Of a stretch of DNA of 64,000 bases, positions 61,643 through 64,000 are shown piece after piece. The translations under genes and the position numbers were made by a program. The stretch is from the NCBI GenBank assembly GCA_963788055.1, contig CAWBFA010000005.1, positions 806,001 through 870,000 on the forward strand, given 5' to 3'. Each line of letters begins with the position of its first letter. The first letter of the stretch is position 1. A model generated the notes under the pieces. That model made no database searches. It worked only from the letters and a program-made list of their open reading frames with translations, and had not been told where the DNA came from. The DNA comes from JACCTU01 sp963788055 (lineage in GTDB: Bacteria > Actinomycetota > Thermoleophilia > Gaiellales > Gaiellaceae).

Positions 61643-62911
61643 TCATTGCAACAGCAACTCGGCGCTGAGCGATCCGCGCCAGATCAACTGTGCACGAGAG
61701 CCGCGTGGCAGCCTCAGGCGGACGTTCAGAAACCCGCGCGCGTCGGTGACCTGCGTCCCTCGGGCTGAGCGCCAACCGCGGCCGGCGTTAAACCGAATCC
61801 CGTAGCGCTGCGGCCCGTTACCCGGCCGGATCTGGCCCCAGAGCGTCACCGTGGAGCCGCGTCGCGCCACCTGCACGAGCGGCATCCGGAACGCTCGTAG
61901 GCTCGGCTTTGCGACATTCCTCGACGTCAACAAGCCGCTCTGCCAGCGGCCCACCTGCCGCTCATCGCGGATCAGGAACTGGATCAGCATCTGCACCCGC
62001 GGCGCGAGGTACGTCCGTCGCGCCGCTTGAGCGACGTACTGCGCCTGCAGGGTCCGCGACACGCCGAGGGCTCGATCGGGTGGATTGGTCTGGTAACCGT
62101 GCTCGGTGAGCCAGATCGGCTTCTTTCCGAACGCGCGCGTGACTTCGGCGAGGAGCCGCCCCAGCGACGCGAGGGTCAGCGACGAGCAGGAACGACACCC
62201 GCCGCTGAACGGGGTCTCACCGCGGTTGAGCGGGTACGGATGGTGTGCGTAGGCGTCGAGGCGAGGCTTCAGCGAGCCCATTGCGCGGATCCACGGGACG
62301 GGGCCGACGTCTCCGCTCCCCCCGCGTGGCGCAGTCACCCCTCCGGCGACCTGGTCGCGCGGATTCACGCGCTTGATCGCGGAGTACGCCGCGTTGAGGA
62401 GCCGGACATAGGTTTCCGGCGTCGTCGGCCGGAGGCTCCAGTTCTTGTTGGGCTCGTTCCAGATGACCCAGTACCGGACCTGCGGATACCGTCGCGCGGC
62501 GGCGTAGGCGAAGCTCGCGAATGTGTTCGGGTCGTTCGGAGCCCAGCTCGGCCCGCGGCCGCCGTTTGCCCAACGGGGCGTCCCGACCAGGGTGACGACC
62601 GCGTCGATCCCGTGATCTTGAAGACTGTTCAGGAGCGCATCTGCCGCGTCCCACCGGTACGCGGGATCCGTGTGCTTGGTCGGGCGTGCCGGCCGTCGGA
62701 GCGCGGTGTCGTTCCAGCGAATGTTGACGCGAACGACGTCGATCCCCAGGCCCTTCAGGAAGCGCAGCCGCGAATCGTACGAGCCCGGCCCCCCGAGCAG
62801 CCATGCGTCGTCTTGAATTCCGTAGCGGATGCCGGTTGACGGTTTTGCTTCCGGCACGGCAAGCAGACCCAAAGTGAGCCCCAGAAGACCAATCGCGAGT
62901 CGGATCAACAT
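61643..62911 (-). CDS. Exported glycoside hydrolase of the GH5/GH39-like clan A
   Basis: A 422-aa protein with a signal peptide (LIRLAIGLLGLTLGLLAVPEA). The TIM barrel shows GLGIDVVRVNIRWNDTALRR, VVTLVGTPRWANGG, YWVIWNEPNKNWSLRP (acid/base Glu in WNEPN), LDAYAHHPYPLNR and PIWLTEHGYQTNPPD (nucleophile Glu in TEHGY). A C-terminal beta-sandwich (TVTLWGQIRPGNGPQRYGI, GWRSARGTQVTDARGFLNVRLRL) follows. Such proteins hydrolyse beta-linked glycans outside the cell; the substrate is unknown. ATG 62911 places the signal peptide first; ATG 62968 is also open. Confidence 0.87.
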   Translation of the reverse strand: MLIRLAIGLLGLTLGLLAVPEAKPSTGIRYGIQDDAWLLGGPGSYDSRLRFLKGLGIDVVRVNIRWNDTALRRPARPTKHTDPAYRWDAADALLNSLQDHGIDAVVTLVGTPRWANGGRGPSWAPNDPNTFASFAYAAARRYPQVRYWVIWNEPNKNWSLRPTTPETYVRLLNAAYSAIKRVNPRDQVAGGVTAPRGGSGDVGPVPWIRAMGSLKPRLDAYAHHPYPLNRGETPFSGGCRSCSSLTLASLGRLLAEVTRAFGKKPIWLTEHGYQTNPPDRALGVSRTLQAQYVAQAARRTYLAPRVQMLIQFLIRDERQVGRWQSGLLTSRNVAKPSLRAFRMPLVQVARRGSTVTLWGQIRPGNGPQRYGIRFNAGRGWRSARGTQVTDARGFLNVRLRLPRGSRAQLIWRGSLSAELLLQ

Positions 62912-63026
62912 CGTGAGGAAATTCGCCCCAGCGTTGCGAGGCCCACTGGTCAATTGCCACCGCGGCATTGCTTCAAAACGCCTCAGGGTGTGACCGTTGC
63001 CGTCGAAGGCAAACGGAGGCCCGCTT

Positions 63027-63044
63027 CAGGGCTTCCTGAGCGAC
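63027..63044 (-). repeat. Flank repeat beside tRNA-Val (attachment-like site, right)
   Basis: Eighteen bases identical to 56588-56605, just 3' of the tRNA-Val. With the tRNA 3' half it makes up the right copy of the putative attachment site. Confidence 0.65.
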
Positions 63045-63054
63045 GCGCGGCGAG

Positions 63055-63127
63055 TGGGCGGTACCGGGTTCGAACCAGTGACCTCCTGCGTGTAAAGCAG
63101 GTGCTCTGCCAGCTGAGCTAACCGCCC
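63055..63127 (-). tRNA. tRNA-Val (anticodon TAC)
   Basis: On the minus strand the acceptor gggcggt pairs with accgccc, the D-arm is tagctcagctggcagagc, the anticodon loop CTTTACA gives TAC, and the T-arm is actgg-ttcgaac-ccggt. Discriminator A, no encoded CCA. It is the intact partner of the degenerate copy at 56615-56656. Confidence 0.95.
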
Positions 63128-63145
63128 ACGCTCAGTCTGCCAGCC

Positions 63146-63190
63146 TTGACACGCATCGATGAGTTTCGATAGATTGAGATTCATCGATGG
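63146..63190 (+). promoter_or_regulatory. arsR promoter with overlapping dyad, leaderless start
   Basis: TTGACA (63146-63151) and TAGATT (63170-63175) are 18 bases apart. Inverted ATCGATG (63155-63161) and CATCGAT (63182-63188) flank the -10, a plausible ArsR operator. The ATG at 63187 is only about 12 bases past the -10, so the transcript is probably leaderless. Confidence 0.65.
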
Positions 63191-63525
63191 AAGCTCTCGC
63201 GATCGTCTGCTGCGGGCCGCTCGGCGCGCCCGTCCTCTCCGAGGAGGAGACGGAGGCGACCGCAGTGCTCTTTCGCGCGCTCGGAGACCCTGCGCGGGTG
63301 CGGATCATGAACGTGCTCGCGACGAGCGACGGGCCCGTTTGCATCTGCAACCTCGTCGAGCCGCTCGGGCTGTCACAGCCCACAGTCTCGCATCACATGA
63401 AGAAGCTGCTCGAGGTCGGACTCGTCGACCGGGAGCAGCGTGGCAAGTGGGCTTATTACACGCTGAAGCCTAAGGCAGCTCGCAAGCTCCTCGCTGTCGC
63501 CGACCTGAAGGGAGTGTGCTGCTGA
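63187..63525 (+). CDS. arsR: ArsR/SmtB family arsenic-responsive repressor
   Basis: A 112-aa winged-helix regulator: ETEATAVLFRALGDPARVRIMNVLATSDG, CICNLVEPLGLSQPTVSHHMKKLLEVGLVDREQRGKWAYYTL. Cysteines cluster at the N-terminus (IVCCGP), at VCICNL in the first helix of the HTH, and at the end (KGVCC); these could form As(III) sites, though the pattern differs from the classic CVCDL. It is coupled (TGATG) to the next gene and preceded by a dyad over its own promoter, so it probably represses the operon until arsenite binds. Confidence 0.9.
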   Translation: MEALAIVCCGPLGAPVLSEEETEATAVLFRALGDPARVRIMNVLATSDGPVCICNLVEPLGLSQPTVSHHMKKLLEVGLVDREQRGKWAYYTLKPKAARKLLAVADLKGVCC

Positions 63526-64000
63526 TGACGACGATGAGCGCCGAGAACCTGCGCGAGGAAGTACGCAAGCGGTACGCGCTCGCAGCGGTCGCGGCCGACG
63601 CCGGCGGTTGTGGCTGCGAGTCCGACGGAGGATGCTGCGGCAACGTCGCGTGCGATGGAGACGACGGGACGTTCGGTAGAACGCTGTACTCGGAGCAGGA
63701 GCGTGGTGAGCTTCCGAGCGCGGCCGCGCTCGCCTCACTCGGCTGCGGGAACCCGACGGCGGTCGCGGAGCTCCGCGACGGCGAGACCGTGCTCGACCTC
63801 GGTTCGGGCGGGGGGATCGACGTGCTCCTGTCAGCGCGTCGCGTCGGAGAGAGCGGCCTCGCGTACGGGCTCGACATGACCGATGAGATGCTCGCGCTCG
63901 CGCAGCGCAATGCAGACGAAGCCGGCGTTCGCAACGCGATCTTCCTCAAAGGCGTGATCGAGCAGATTCCGCTGCCCGCGGATTCGGTCGACGTCGTGAT
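63525..64000 (+). CDS. arsM: Arsenite methyltransferase (ArsM), 3' end outside the window
   Basis: The first 158 residues are present. A Cys-rich N-terminus (GGCGCESDGGCCGNVACDG) precedes SLGCGNPTAVAELRDGETVLDLGSGGGIDVLLSARRVG, the SAM-binding motif I of ArsM with the conserved SLGCGNP cysteine, then GLDMTDEMLALAQRNADEAG and VIEQIPLPADSVDVV. ArsM methylates arsenite with SAM to volatile or exportable forms. ATG 63525 overlaps the arsR stop (TGATG). The frame is open to the window end. Confidence 0.92.
   Translation, partial: MTTMSAENLREEVRKRYALAAVAADAGGCGCESDGGCCGNVACDGDDGTFGRTLYSEQERGELPSAAALASLGCGNPTAVAELRDGETVLDLGSGGGIDVLLSARRVGESGLAYGLDMTDEMLALAQRNADEAGVRNAIFLKGVIEQIPLPADSVDVV

Overview
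The window is high-GC bacterial chromosome with strong GC3 bias, short operons, many GTG/TTG starts and no plasmid backbone. The gene families point to an actinobacterium: two SARP/BTAD regulators, a kinase fused to a STAND NTPase and WD40 propeller, a class III cyclase-STAND-TPR protein, MarP-like protease, DUF4389, DUF1206, SoxR and an S-box riboswitch. The closest fit I can infer is the Thermoleophilia (Gaiellales/Solirubrobacterales type). This is an inference from gene content only.

Layout. 0-6.6 kb: end of an unknown gene, tRNA-Arg and tRNA-Cys with a tRNA-like element between them, then rtcB, a cytidylate-kinase-like gene, a BBE-type flavin oxidase and a LuxR regulator. Three of these are riddled with frameshifts. 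A small ester-cyclase/cupin pair follows. 6.6-14.1 kb: assorted enzymes (an aldo-keto reductase with an amber stop, methyltransferases, a GT1 glycosyltransferase) and a SoxR regulator divergent from a luciferase-domain gene with a well formed MerR-type promoter. 14.1-22.9 kb: a candidate SARP regulon. A 1507-aa kinase-STAND-WD40 protein and a small repeat-bearing membrane protein (followed by a haloperoxidase) are each preceded by identical CTGAAAC heptamer pairs with 11-bp periodicity, and the SARP gene lies between them. 22.9-28.7 kb: GFA protein, ketopantoate reductase, gamma-glutamyltransferase, DUF1697, DUF6308 and an alpha/beta hydrolase.

28.9-40.1 kb is an integration hotspot. An intact tRNA-Asp at 40054-40127 (minus) is followed leftwards by four more copies of its 3' half, all in the same orientation. 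They divide the region into modules carrying an SDR, integrase fragments, secreted proteins, a lipoprotein hydrolase, a SARP-propeller protein and a single-gene cyclase-STAND cassette. 40.2-56.3 kb is conserved core: MarP protease, HD-GYP phosphodiesterase, a homocysteine methyltransferase/MTHFR fusion under a SAM-I riboswitch, DppA-type peptidase, MOSC protein plus NifS-like aminotransferase, ECF sigma factor, YpfJ and ValS.

56.6-63.1 kb looks like a second island, bounded by a degenerate and an intact copy of the tRNA-Val(TAC) 3' half. It carries a LuxR regulator, a second vanadium haloperoxidase, a BNR-repeat protein, a conserved hypothetical and a glycoside hydrolase, with no integrase visible. 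The window ends inside an arsR-arsM operon.

At least twelve genes contain single-base frameshifts or stops, most of them equivalent to +1 insertions and many in conserved genes. Consensus errors in the assembly are therefore as likely as true pseudogenisation, and frameshifted genes below are given their full reconstructed extents.
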